DNA from: Propionispora vibrioides
GTDB lineage: Bacteria > Bacillota > Negativicutes > Propionisporales > Propionisporaceae
Direction of reading: 5' to 3'
Length of the DNA: 64,000 nt
Assembly (NCBI RefSeq): GCF_900110485.1
Contig: NZ_FODY01000011.1
Coordinates: forward strand, 1 to 64,000
A program made the position numbers and the translations under genes. Positions 34,024 through 42,186 of the stretch are shown in pieces (the stretch's first letter is position 1; each line of letters starts with the position of its first letter). The notes under the pieces were generated by a model that worked only from the letters and a program-made list of their open reading frames with translations, searched no databases and was not told the origin of the DNA.

Positions 34024-34161
34024 TAGGAATATGGTCTTGCTTTTTTACCGTTATACCGGACCTGCACCGATTGGCGGCTTGGCGCGGCGCTTATCTTTCC
34101 GCCAGGAATAACATATACTATGCTTATTGCTTACATCCTGCCCGCAAAGGAGCTGACCATT

Positions 34162-34245
34162 TTGTTGCTTGCTCTCATTTTGTTGTTAGTGCTGATCGGC
34201 CTCGGCATCGCCTATTGGGACCGGATTACCTCGTTTTGGCGCTAA
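34162..34245 (+). CDS. 27-aa single-helix membrane peptide, first of a pair
   Basis: AAAGGAG (34146-34152) is nine nt before a TTG that opens MLLALILLLVLIGLGIAYWD then RITSFWR. One membrane helix with a short basic-aromatic tail. The Shine-Dalgarno and the helix-then-charge pattern support translation. No family recognised; size is like KdpF/CydX-type accessory peptides but no transporter or oxidase gene is adjacent. Confidence 0.5.
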   Translation: MLLALILLLVLIGLGIAYWDRITSFWR

Positions 34246-34320
34246 ACTTTTGTCCTATTTTTGTCACAAAAACCTGCTACACTAACCTACAGATATATTA
34301 TATAGAAGGAAGGAATCGTC

Positions 34321-34404
34321 ATGAGTGTTCACGTCTTGACCTTACTGACCGGTTTTGCCGGCTTCGGGCTGGCCTTACTCCTGCTCGACTATCGTCACTT
34401 ATAA
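34321..34404 (+). CDS. 27-aa single-helix membrane peptide, second of a pair
   Basis: GAAGGAAGGA precedes ATG 34321, which opens MSVHVLTLLTGFAGFGLALL then LLDYRHL. Exactly the same length as the peptide 75 nt upstream and with the same helix-plus-aromatic/basic tail design, although the sequences differ. Likely a second small inner-membrane peptide. Function unknown. Confidence 0.55.
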   Translation: MSVHVLTLLTGFAGFGLALLLLDYRHL

Positions 34405-34479
34405 CGGACTAATAAAAAACTTCCGCCTTATTATTCTTTGCCAGCCATAAATTCCCTTTAGGAAAAAAACACTGTATGT

Positions 34480-34645
34480 TAGGGAAGCGCTACTTTAATA
34501 AGCCTGTCGACATGGCGAGAGATTGTTTCTCCGGTAAGGCAGCAAAACCTTGGAATAGCAGGAATCTTCCAGCGTTTTACCGTTGCAGCCAGCCAGAAAA
34601 AAACTCCGCCGCAACGCACAGTGCGAATAAAGCAACGGTTCCCTA
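34480..34645. repeat. Full-length CTAG-bounded palindromic repeat (166 bp)
   Basis: Left end TAGGGAAGCGCTACTTTAAT and, in reverse complement, right end TAGGGAACCGTTGCTTTATT. Inside, GGCGAGAGATTGTTTC and CAGCAAAACCTTGGAATAGC recur in opposite orientation in the copy at 35126-35291. Right flank is CTAG. It occupies most of the gap between the small peptides and the EVE gene. Confidence 0.8.
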
Positions 34646-34731
34646 GAATACATGCCCTTTTCTTGCAGCATACTTTTGATATACTAAAGTTAATTGTTTA
34701 TCAGAACATAAACAGAGAGGGGTATTGATTT

Positions 34732-35139
34732 ATGGCCTACTGGTTGCTTAAAACCGAACCGGAAACCTTCAGCTACGGTGATTTAGAACGCCTGCGGCGC
34801 GACCGCTGGAACGGAGTGAAAAATTTTGCCGCCCTGAAACACCTGCGGCAGATGCACCCCGGCGACTTAGCCTTTATTTATCATACCGGCAAGGAAAAAG
34901 CCATCGTCGGCGTGGCCGAGATCGTTACCGAGGCGTATCCTGATCCGGCAGAAAGCGATGAACGCTTTATCGTAGCCGATGTTATACCACGCTACAGTCT
35001 GAAACGTCCGGTGACACTAAAAGAAATAAAAGCAGATCCTCTGTTTCAGGCTTGGGAGCTTGTCCGCCTGTCCCGTCTGTCGGTCATGCCTGTGCCCGAA
35101 ACACTTTGGAACGCCATTCTCTCCCTAGGTAGCCACTGA
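34732..35139 (+). CDS. EVE-domain protein
   Basis: 135 residues, a single PUA-like EVE domain: MAYWLLKTEPETFSYGDLER at the start, WNGVKNFAALKHLRQMHPGD, FIYHTGKEKAIVGVAEI and FQAWELVRLSRLSVMPVP. The family binds modified bases or RNA ends and is often linked to quality control or restriction; no such neighbour is present. GAGAGGGG precedes the ATG. Its last three codons and stop (GSH then TGA) lie within the repeat that starts at 35126, so the C-terminus has been altered by that repeat. Confidence 0.92.
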   Translation: MAYWLLKTEPETFSYGDLERLRRDRWNGVKNFAALKHLRQMHPGDLAFIYHTGKEKAIVGVAEIVTEAYPDPAESDERFIVADVIPRYSLKRPVTLKEIKADPLFQAWELVRLSRLSVMPVPETLWNAILSLGSH

Positions 35140-35291
35140 TTAATTCACACTGCGCGTCCTGACGGATCTTTTTCCGCCTGGCTGCGTCAGCAAAACCTTG
35201 CAATAGGGACCGCTATTCCTGCGGTTTTACTTCCTTGCCGATCGAAAAAATCTCTCGCCAGCCCGACAGGTTCATTTAATCAGTGGTTACC
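35126..35291. repeat. Full-length palindromic repeat (about 165 bp) at the EVE gene 3' end
   Basis: Left end TAGGTAGCCACTGATTAATT; right end in reverse complement GGTAACCACTGATTAAATGA. The inner arms hold CAGCAAAACCTTGCAATAG and TATTCCTGCGGTTTTAC around the centre. Relative to 34480-34645 the internal part is inverted (GCGAGAGATT there, AATCTCTCGC here). Left flank is CTAG. Confidence 0.85.
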
Positions 35292-35445
35292 TTGCGGACA
35301 AGCCTTATTAACATACCGTTAATTTATCGTAAACAGTCTTCTCCTTTGGCAAAAAACACAGGAAAATGTCAGTTTATGGCGAATTCCTTCTTATCATAAG
35401 CAGTTTATCTGCCCATTATATGAGGCCAAAGGAGGAGTTGACTGT

Positions 35446-37500
35446 ATGCGCAAGACGACGATCCGTACCAAAACCTTATTGACCTTCATGCCTTTAGTAA
35501 TTATCTCCTTATTAATCCTTTCATGGATTGGCTATCATTATTCCGCCCAGCTGATTGAAGAGGAAATCAATCAAAAAATGGAGGTACAGCTGGACAAAAC
35601 CTTAACGCAATTTTACACACAATTAAATGCCCACAAAGCAATCGGCCAAACCATTGCCCGGTTTACCGAAACAGGCGGCAATGCGCTCAGTAAGGAACAG
35701 TATGCAGCCTTCCTGCAAAACGCCATTACCTCAAACGATCTCATCTTGGGAGCCGGCGTCTGGTTTGAGCCCTTCCAGTACAAAGCAGAGGTGCATTATT
35801 TTGGTCCCTACGCCTATAAAGACCACGGAAATATCGTATTTACCACCGACTATGAAAAGCCGGATTACGATTACCCCAGTCAGGACTGGTATAAGATGGC
35901 GACCAATACCACCCGGCCTGTGGTCTGGAGTGATCCCTACTACGACGCGACCACCAACATAACCATGGTCACCGCCTCTTTCCCTTTTTATGATGGCAAC
36001 AAAAAATTAAAAGGGATGGCTACAGCCGATATGGATTTGGCCCAACTGCAAAAAATAGTGTCCGACATCACGGTCAGTCAAACGGGCTGGGCCTTCCTGC
36101 TGGACAAAAACGGCACCTATATTTCCGATCGCGACAATGGCAAGGTCATGAAAACCAAAATCACCGAAGATGCTGACAGCGGCCTGGCTGAAGCAGGCAA
36201 AGCGCTTCTGGCGGACCAGGGTAAATCGGGTCACATCACTGCCACGCTAAGCGGCGCCAAACACCTGATCTATTACACCGCCATGCCGGAAACCGGCTGG
36301 ACACTTGCTTTAGTCGTGCCGGAAGCCGAATTGTTCGCTCCGTTGAAAAATCTGTTGCTGGGACAAGTCTTAGCGGTTCTGATCGCTATTCTGGTCATCT
36401 CCGCCGTCATTGTCCGCTATACCGGTATGATCACCCGTAATATAAACGAAGTGAAACGCCTCTCCGACAGCATGTCTCAGGGCAACCTGACCCAGGCGGT
36501 CACCGTTACCTCCCAGGATGAGTTTGGCGAGATGGGCACCAATTTCAACCGGATGACCCGGGATCTCCGGCAACTGATCAATAAACTGATGGAGACCTCG
36601 GTACAGGTGGCCTCCCACTCCGATATACTAACCCAAACGGCACGGCAAACCGCCGAAGCTACCGAACACATCACCATCGCGGTACAGGATATCGCCTCCA
36701 CGGTGGAAACACAAATCGCTAACACGGAAGGTACCACCCAGACCTTGACCGACATGTCCGATCGTATTTCAGCCATTAGTCAGGATATGCAGCAAGTGAC
36801 CGACATCACCCTGGATACGTCTAACAAAGCGCAGGACGGCACCGCTGTGGTGGATAACGCCATCAATCAAATGCAAAAAATCAATAAAAATGTCAATACA
36901 GCAGCAACCGTTGTTCATACATTGGGTGAAAAGTCCCGCGAAATTGACAGCATCCTTTCTCTTATCACCGCCATTGCCGGCCAGACCAACCTGCTGGCCC
37001 TCAACGCCGCCATTGAAGCAGCCCGGGCCGGTGAACAGGGTAAAGGCTTTGCCGTGGTGGCCGATGAAGTACGCAAACTGGCTGAACAGTCAGAAACCGC
37101 CGCGAAACAGATCGGTTCCATCATTAGCGAAATCCAGTTGCAAACAGGCCATGCCATACAGATCATGGATGAAAGCACCCATTCCGTCCAGGAGGGTATT
37201 CATCTGGTCAATCAGGCTCAACACTCATTCACAGCCATTCATGACGCTATTGGCCACTCTTCGGCCCAAACCCAGCACATTGCCGCCGCCATTGCCGATA
37301 TTGCCGATAACGCCGCCCAGATTGCCGCGGCAGTTGAAGCATTAGCGGCAGCCGATAAGCAAACAGGCTCGCATATCGAAAGCGTAGCCGCCGCCACTGA
37401 AGAGCAGCATGCTTCCATGGAAGAACTGCAGGCTACCGCTACGCTGCTGGCTAAGGTGGCCAGCGAGCTGGATAGCTCCATTCACACCTTTAAAGTGTAG
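35446..37500 (+). CDS. Methyl-accepting chemotaxis protein with dCache sensor
   Basis: 684 residues: membrane helix ([20 protein letters not shown]), a large periplasmic double-Cache domain (about 35-295; [20 protein letters not shown] and [20 protein letters not shown] are the first-Cache binding-site strands), second helix ([20 protein letters not shown]), HAMP, and the signalling domain with tip [20 protein letters not shown]. dCache receptors usually bind amino acids or organic acids. AAGGAGG supports ATG 35446. It stands alone with its own terminator and would report to a CheA elsewhere. Confidence 0.94.
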   Translation: MRKTTIRTKTLLTFMPLVIISLLILSWIGYHYSAQLIEEEINQKMEVQLDKTLTQFYTQLNAHKAIGQTIARFTETGGNALSKEQYAAFLQNAITSNDLILGAGVWFEPFQYKAEVHYFGPYAYKDHGNIVFTTDYEKPDYDYPSQDWYKMATNTTRPVVWSDPYYDATTNITMVTASFPFYDGNKKLKGMATADMDLAQLQKIVSDITVSQTGWAFLLDKNGTYISDRDNGKVMKTKITEDADSGLAEAGKALLADQGKSGHITATLSGAKHLIYYTAMPETGWTLALVVPEAELFAPLKNLLLGQVLAVLIAILVISAVIVRYTGMITRNINEVKRLSDSMSQGNLTQAVTVTSQDEFGEMGTNFNRMTRDLRQLINKLMETSVQVASHSDILTQTARQTAEATEHITIAVQDIASTVETQIANTEGTTQTLTDMSDRISAISQDMQQVTDITLDTSNKAQDGTAVVDNAINQMQKINKNVNTAATVVHTLGEKSREIDSILSLITAIAGQTNLLALNAAIEAARAGEQGKGFAVVADEVRKLAEQSETAAKQIGSIISEIQLQTGHAIQIMDESTHSVQEGIHLVNQAQHSFTAIHDAIGHSSAQTQHIAAAIADIADNAAQIAAAVEALAAADKQTGSHIESVAAATEEQHASMEELQATATLLAKVASELDSSIHTFKV

Positions 37501-37535
37501 CCTTCGTTTCCGTTTTCTACCGTGTATCGCTTCTT

Positions 37536-37568
37536 TGCCATACCGTCCACCGGTATGGCATTTTTTTT
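37536..37568 (+). terminator. Terminator of the dCache receptor gene
   Basis: Perfect 10-bp stem TGCCATACCG / CGGTATGGCA (37536-37545 / 37551-37560) followed by eight T. Confidence 0.93.
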
Positions 37569-37626
37569 CCGGTCAAGATGTTTTATAATAATAGGACAGG
37601 CATTATCATACAAGGAGGATTCACTT

Positions 37627-38172
37627 ATGCTTATCGGTGAAAAGGTAATCTTACGGACGGTGAAAGAAAGTGATTTGCCACTGCTTTATGACCTGCTCAG
37701 CACGGTATATGATAAAGGCGATTACTGGCTGATTGATATTCCTGACGAACCCGGGTTCCGGCGGGCCTTTGAAAAAACCGGCTTCTGGCAGGAGGACTTC
37801 GGCCGGATGATCCTTACCGACCATGACGACAACCTGCTGGGCGAAATTTTCTACTCCCGTGTGTCCGACTACCGCACAGGCTATGAAATCGGCTACCAGC
37901 TCTTCCGCCCCCTGTCACGGGGCAACGGCATCATGTCGGAAGCACTGCGGCTGTTTACCAATTATCTCTTTATGGTCCTGCCCATCCCCCGTCTGCAAAT
38001 CACAGTCATTCAGGGTAACCTGCCTAGCCGCCGGGTGGCGGAAAAGTGCGGCTACGTCTATCGCGGCACACTGCGCAACGCCGTATTCCATACCGGCAGC
38101 TACCACGACCTGGAGCTGTTCGACCTGCTGCGGGAAGAATGGCAGACCTTTCGTTTAATTACTTCTAACTAG
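37627..38172 (+). CDS. GNAT-family N-acetyltransferase (RimJ/RimL type)
   Basis: 181 residues: MLIGEKVILRTVKESDLPLL at the start, then GEIFYSRVSDYRTGYEIGYQ and the acetyl-CoA region LSRGNGIMSEALRLFTNYLF, LQITVIQGNLPSRRVAEKCG and a C-terminal strand. Its acceptor (protein N-terminus, antibiotic or small amine) cannot be told. AAGGAGG before ATG 37627; the longer in-frame start at 37522 is upstream of the receptor terminator and is rejected. Its TAG stop is the first triplet of a palindromic repeat. Confidence 0.9.
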   Translation: MLIGEKVILRTVKESDLPLLYDLLSTVYDKGDYWLIDIPDEPGFRRAFEKTGFWQEDFGRMILTDHDDNLLGEIFYSRVSDYRTGYEIGYQLFRPLSRGNGIMSEALRLFTNYLFMVLPIPRLQITVIQGNLPSRRVAEKCGYVYRGTLRNAVFHTGSYHDLELFDLLREEWQTFRLITSN

Positions 38173-38330
38173 TACCTTGTCAATCCTAAAACTGTAGAAT
38201 AATGGCGAGGCTATTTTTCGCAAGACAGGGCGAAGGAAGGAGGCATACCGGAAGTATGCTGACTGACGACAACAAAGGCTTGTGGAAAATAGACCGTCAG
38301 TATTCACGGAATTAGGGTTGATAAGGTACT
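38170..38330. repeat. Full-length palindromic repeat (161 bp) whose TAG is the GNAT stop codon
   Basis: Left end AGTACCTTGTCAATCCTAA (38171-38189) and right end, in reverse complement, AGTACCTTATCAACCCTAA (2 mismatches in 19). Second-level arms GGCTATTTTTCGCAAG and CTTGTGGAAAATAGACC, and a central mini-palindrome CATACCGGAAGTATG. Left flank is CTAG. Confidence 0.85.
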
Positions 38331-38346
38331 CGACAACATTTTAGAG

Positions 38347-38394
38347 CATAAAACAGCCGGCAGGCGTCCGAGGGCGCCTGCCGGCTGTTTTATG
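38347..38394. terminator. Strong bidirectional terminator between GNAT and addA
   Basis: A 20-bp stem, 38347-38366 with 38375-38394, loop of 8 nt, flanked by A/T-rich base pairs that serve as T tracts in both directions. Confidence 0.85.
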
Positions 38395-38472
38395 CTTAGT
38401 ACTCCACCAATTTTTAAAACAGAAATTACTGACGGTCAACATGTCGCCATCATCCTTCCACCGAATGAGACA

Positions 38473-41400
38473 CTAGTCCACCAAAATAATATCTTCCAGA
38501 TAGAACGAATAAATATATTTTTCCTTGACTGGCAGCTTCAAAATACCGGTCATCGCCCTGGCATACAGTTCCAACTGAATTCTGTACTGAGTGGCCAGCG
38601 CTTCCCGATCCTTGCCCCGGTCAGTTTTATAATCGACGAGCACCAATCCGTCCGGCTCGTCAAACAGCATATCCACTACACCCTGGACAAAGATGCCTTC
38701 CTCCTGCCCCGCCAGTTCGGGATAAAACTCGCCCGCCGGCAGCACCATGCTAAAAGGCAGTTCACGCCGGACCCTGGCGGCGTGGCGCAGCCGCAGCCCC
38801 AGTTCGCCGCTAAAGAAGCCGGCAATGGCGGCTGACGGCACGGCAACCGCCTGCTCAGCCAGCAATAACTGACGATGCACCATGGCTTCCACCTGAGCGG
38901 CAATACCGGCCGGGCTGACATCGCCCTGGTAATCGATGTGCTGCATCACCAGATGAAGCAGCGTCCCCGCTTCGGCGGCTGTCAGTTTTTTCCCGGTCTG
39001 AATGAAACCGGGCCGGACAAAGGCCGGTTTCAGCCCCAGCAGCCGCTGCTGCCCTTCGCCACCGTCTTCGGGTGAGTCAAAGCGCCGTTTAATCTCCGTT
39101 ACTGACAGCTTGGCCGCTTTACCGACCACTGTTGCCTGCGGATAGCGCCATTCCAAACGGCGGGCCACCGCCGCCGGATCATCGCCGGCCGGCACAGGGG
39201 CCAGCTGCCGGACCTGTTGCATAAACGGCCAGGCGGCCGGATCAGTGGCCGTTGGATCAGTCAAAACCGCCGCCGGATACAACTCCAGCTGCCAGTCGGA
39301 CAGATACTCCGACCAATCGACCGCCAGAACTCCCTCCCAACCGGCCAAGTCCCGCAGTTTCTCGCCCGCCGCGTGGCGAACCAGCGCCGGGCCGAGCCAG
39401 TCCAGATAGGTTTTGGCCCCGGCCAGCAGACCGTCCGGCAATTGCCGCACAGCACTGCCGGCAGCCTGGCACCAAGCCTTGGCGCGCTCTGCCAGCTTAT
39501 TGACCGTACCGACCAGCACCAGTTTCTCCCTGGCGCGGGTCAGGGCCACATACAAAATGCGCATTTCCTCCGCCTTGGTTTCCATATTGAGTTGATGGGC
39601 AATAGCGTGTCTGGCCAGTGTTGGGTACCGGTAGCGCAGTTCAGGATTAGTCACAAACGGCCCGATCCCTAACGTCTTGTGGCAGAGCATCAGGCCCCGG
39701 CTGTCCTGCAGATTAATCTGCTTGCCCAGATCGGCCACAAACACCAGGGGAAATTCCAGTCCCTTGCTTTTGTGGATACTCATAATTCGCACGACATCCT
39801 CACCTTCGCCCAGCGCCCGGGCCACCGCCAGATCGGTCCCTTTATCCTGCATCCGCTCAATAAACCGCAGGAAGCGGAACAACCCGCGAAAGTTAGTGGT
39901 TTCATATTGGCGGGCCCGGTCATACAGCGCCCGCAAATTGGCCTGGCGCAGCAAGCCGCCCGGCATGCCGCCGACATAGTCGTAATAGCCGGTGTCGCGG
40001 TAAATTTGCCAGATCAGCTCTGGCACCCCTTTACGGCGCGACAGATTGCGCCAGCCCGCCAGGCGCTCTAAGAAGGCCGCCAGTTTTTGCTGCAAAGCCG
40101 GATCGTCGCCGCCGGCCGTTTCGGCATAAGCGGTTACGGCTTCCCACAATTCACCCGGCCGGGCCAGACGTATCCTGGCCAGTTCGGCGGCACCCAGTCC
40201 GACCAGCGGCGAACGCAGTACGCCGGCCAGATGGATATCCTGCCGGGGATTATCAATGACCGACAGCAGGGACAGTAATACCTGCACCTCTATTTCCCGG
40301 AAATAACCACCCTCTACTTCGGCATATACCGGAATATCGGCCTTCTTCAACGTGTCCTGCAACACGGCCGCCTTTCCCTTGACCGACCGGAGCAAGACGA
40401 CAATATCCCGCCAGGCCAGTGGCCGGTAAGCTTGCAGTTCTTTATCGTATACCTGGTAGCCGCCCTTCATGTACGAGGTAATCTGCCGGGCAATCAGACG
40501 GGCCTCCAGTTCAAAACCGCTGACCTCATCCGGGCCGGCAGCCTCCTCCCCGGCCGGGTCGGCTTCATCCGCTTCCGGCCGGCTGTCATCGTCAGGCAGA
40601 GGCTGACTCTCCCGGTCAATCAGACAGACTTCCACCGGACCGTCCAGCACCGGACCGTCGGCCGGCGGATAGCCGGGACCGGGATTGAGCCGTTCGGCCT
40701 CGCCATATTCCAGTTCAGCCACCCGGGGGGCCATGATCTGACAGAACAAAAAATTAATCGCCGCCAGCACACCGGGCCGGCTGCGGAAATTGCGGGACAG
40801 ATCGATGCGGCAGTAGCCTTCGCCCCGGGTCGGATAAGTCCGGTATTTTTCCAGAAACAAGCCCGGTTCGGCCAACCGGAAGCGGTAAATGCTCTGCTTG
40901 ACATCACCGACCAAAAAGAGTCCGGCCCCCTCGTCCCGCACCAGCAAACGCAGGATGGTTTCCTGTACACCATTGGTATCCTGGTACTCATCCACCATGA
41001 TCTCGGCAAACTTTTCCCGCAGAGCCTTAGCCGCCGGCGACGGCAGCACTTCATCGGGCGCGGCACCGTCAGCCAGCAGCACCTGCAGGCATAGATGCTC
41101 CAGATCGTTAAAGTCCACCAGAGCCCGCTGCCGTTTAGCCTGGCTGTAGGCTTCGCCAAACTGTGTTACCAGCCCGGTCAAGGCCGTCACCAGCGGCGCC
41201 ACACGGCGCAGGTCGGCCATAAATTCTTCGTCCTGCCGGGAAAAGTAAAGACCCTGGATTTGCTGCACTGCGTCTTTCGCTTTCTGCCGTCCCTTTTGAT
41301 AATAATCCCGGACCGCCTTATCCAGCCCCTTGACCGACGGCAGTTTGCCGAAATCAGCGGTTGTCAGGCACTCGCGCAGAGCTGTCCAGGATTGCTTCGC

Positions 41401-42186
41401 CGCCCGGATGATATGGTCCAACAGTTTTTGATCGGCCTCGAAGGTGTCTACATAGGTGTCCGGCTGGCCTGGCTGTTCGGCTTCCCGGCTGAGCATTACC
41501 AGAGATTGCCGGGCCTGCTCCAGTTCCAGAGCAATCTTTTCCCGCAAAATCGCCGGCCAGGGCGTATCCTCCAGCCCGGCAGCGCCGGGGAGGCAAAAAG
41601 CCTGCTCCAAAGAACGCAGCCAGTACTCCGGCCAGGGATGGCTGCGGGAAAACTCATACAAAGCAAGCACCAGTTGATATAGTCCGCTGTCGTCATGGCC
41701 ATCGCCGTAATGCTCCACAAATTGAAAGAACTCAGGATCATCGGCATTATAGCGCTGCTCAAACACCGCTTCCAATACATCGGCTTTGAGCAGCCGGACT
41801 TCGGCCTCACCGGCCACCCGGAACTTGGGGTCCAGCTCCAGCAGATGAAAATTCTGCCGGACAATGCTCTGGCAAAAAGCATGAATGGTAGAAATAGTGG
41901 CGGCATTTAAGAGCACCAACTGCCGCTGCAAGTGACTTGACTGAGGCCGTTCGGCCAGAGCCTTGGTTAGCGCCGCGCCAATGCGACCGCGCATTTCGGC
42001 CGCCGCCGCATTGGTAAAGGTCACGACCAGCAGACGGTCCAAGTCCAAAGGCGCCGCCTCGTCCAGAACACGGCTGATAATCCGTTCAACCAGGACCGAT
42101 GTCTTGCCCGATCCGGCCGCCGCGGCTACCAGAATCTGTTTGTCTCTGGTGTTGATGGCCGCCAACTGTTCCTTTGACCAGCTCAT
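38473..42186 (-). CDS. addA: ATP-dependent helicase/nuclease subunit A
   Basis: 1237 residues, UvrD-like helicase with a C-terminal nuclease, half of the AddAB (RecBCD-equivalent) end-processing enzyme. Walker A is VAAAAGSGKTSVLVERI near 25; further helicase motifs VVTFTNAAAAEMRGRI, IMVDEYQDTN, GDVKQSIYRFR, MSIHKSKGLEFP and YVALTRAREKLVLVG. The RecB-type nuclease motif is LVLVDYKTDRG near the end. Its ATG overlaps the addB TGA by 2 bases (ATGA), with GGGGG upstream. Ends in a strong terminator. Confidence 0.97.
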   Translation of the reverse strand: MSWSKEQLAAINTRDKQILVAAAAGSGKTSVLVERIISRVLDEAAPLDLDRLLVVTFTNAAAAEMRGRIGAALTKALAERPQSSHLQRQLVLLNAATISTIHAFCQSIVRQNFHLLELDPKFRVAGEAEVRLLKADVLEAVFEQRYNADDPEFFQFVEHYGDGHDDSGLYQLVLALYEFSRSHPWPEYWLRSLEQAFCLPGAAGLEDTPWPAILREKIALELEQARQSLVMLSREAEQPGQPDTYVDTFEADQKLLDHIIRAAKQSWTALRECLTTADFGKLPSVKGLDKAVRDYYQKGRQKAKDAVQQIQGLYFSRQDEEFMADLRRVAPLVTALTGLVTQFGEAYSQAKRQRALVDFNDLEHLCLQVLLADGAAPDEVLPSPAAKALREKFAEIMVDEYQDTNGVQETILRLLVRDEGAGLFLVGDVKQSIYRFRLAEPGLFLEKYRTYPTRGEGYCRIDLSRNFRSRPGVLAAINFLFCQIMAPRVAELEYGEAERLNPGPGYPPADGPVLDGPVEVCLIDRESQPLPDDDSRPEADEADPAGEEAAGPDEVSGFELEARLIARQITSYMKGGYQVYDKELQAYRPLAWRDIVVLLRSVKGKAAVLQDTLKKADIPVYAEVEGGYFREIEVQVLLSLLSVIDNPRQDIHLAGVLRSPLVGLGAAELARIRLARPGELWEAVTAYAETAGGDDPALQQKLAAFLERLAGWRNLSRRKGVPELIWQIYRDTGYYDYVGGMPGGLLRQANLRALYDRARQYETTNFRGLFRFLRFIERMQDKGTDLAVARALGEGEDVVRIMSIHKSKGLEFPLVFVADLGKQINLQDSRGLMLCHKTLGIGPFVTNPELRYRYPTLARHAIAHQLNMETKAEEMRILYVALTRAREKLVLVGTVNKLAERAKAWCQAAGSAVRQLPDGLLAGAKTYLDWLGPALVRHAAGEKLRDLAGWEGVLAVDWSEYLSDWQLELYPAAVLTDPTATDPAAWPFMQQVRQLAPVPAGDDPAAVARRLEWRYPQATVVGKAAKLSVTEIKRRFDSPEDGGEGQQRLLGLKPAFVRPGFIQTGKKLTAAEAGTLLHLVMQHIDYQGDVSPAGIAAQVEAMVHRQLLLAEQAVAVPSAAIAGFFSGELGLRLRHAARVRRELPFSMVLPAGEFYPELAGQEEGIFVQGVVDMLFDEPDGLVLVDYKTDRGKDREALATQYRIQLELYARAMTGILKLPVKEKYIYSFYLEDIILVD

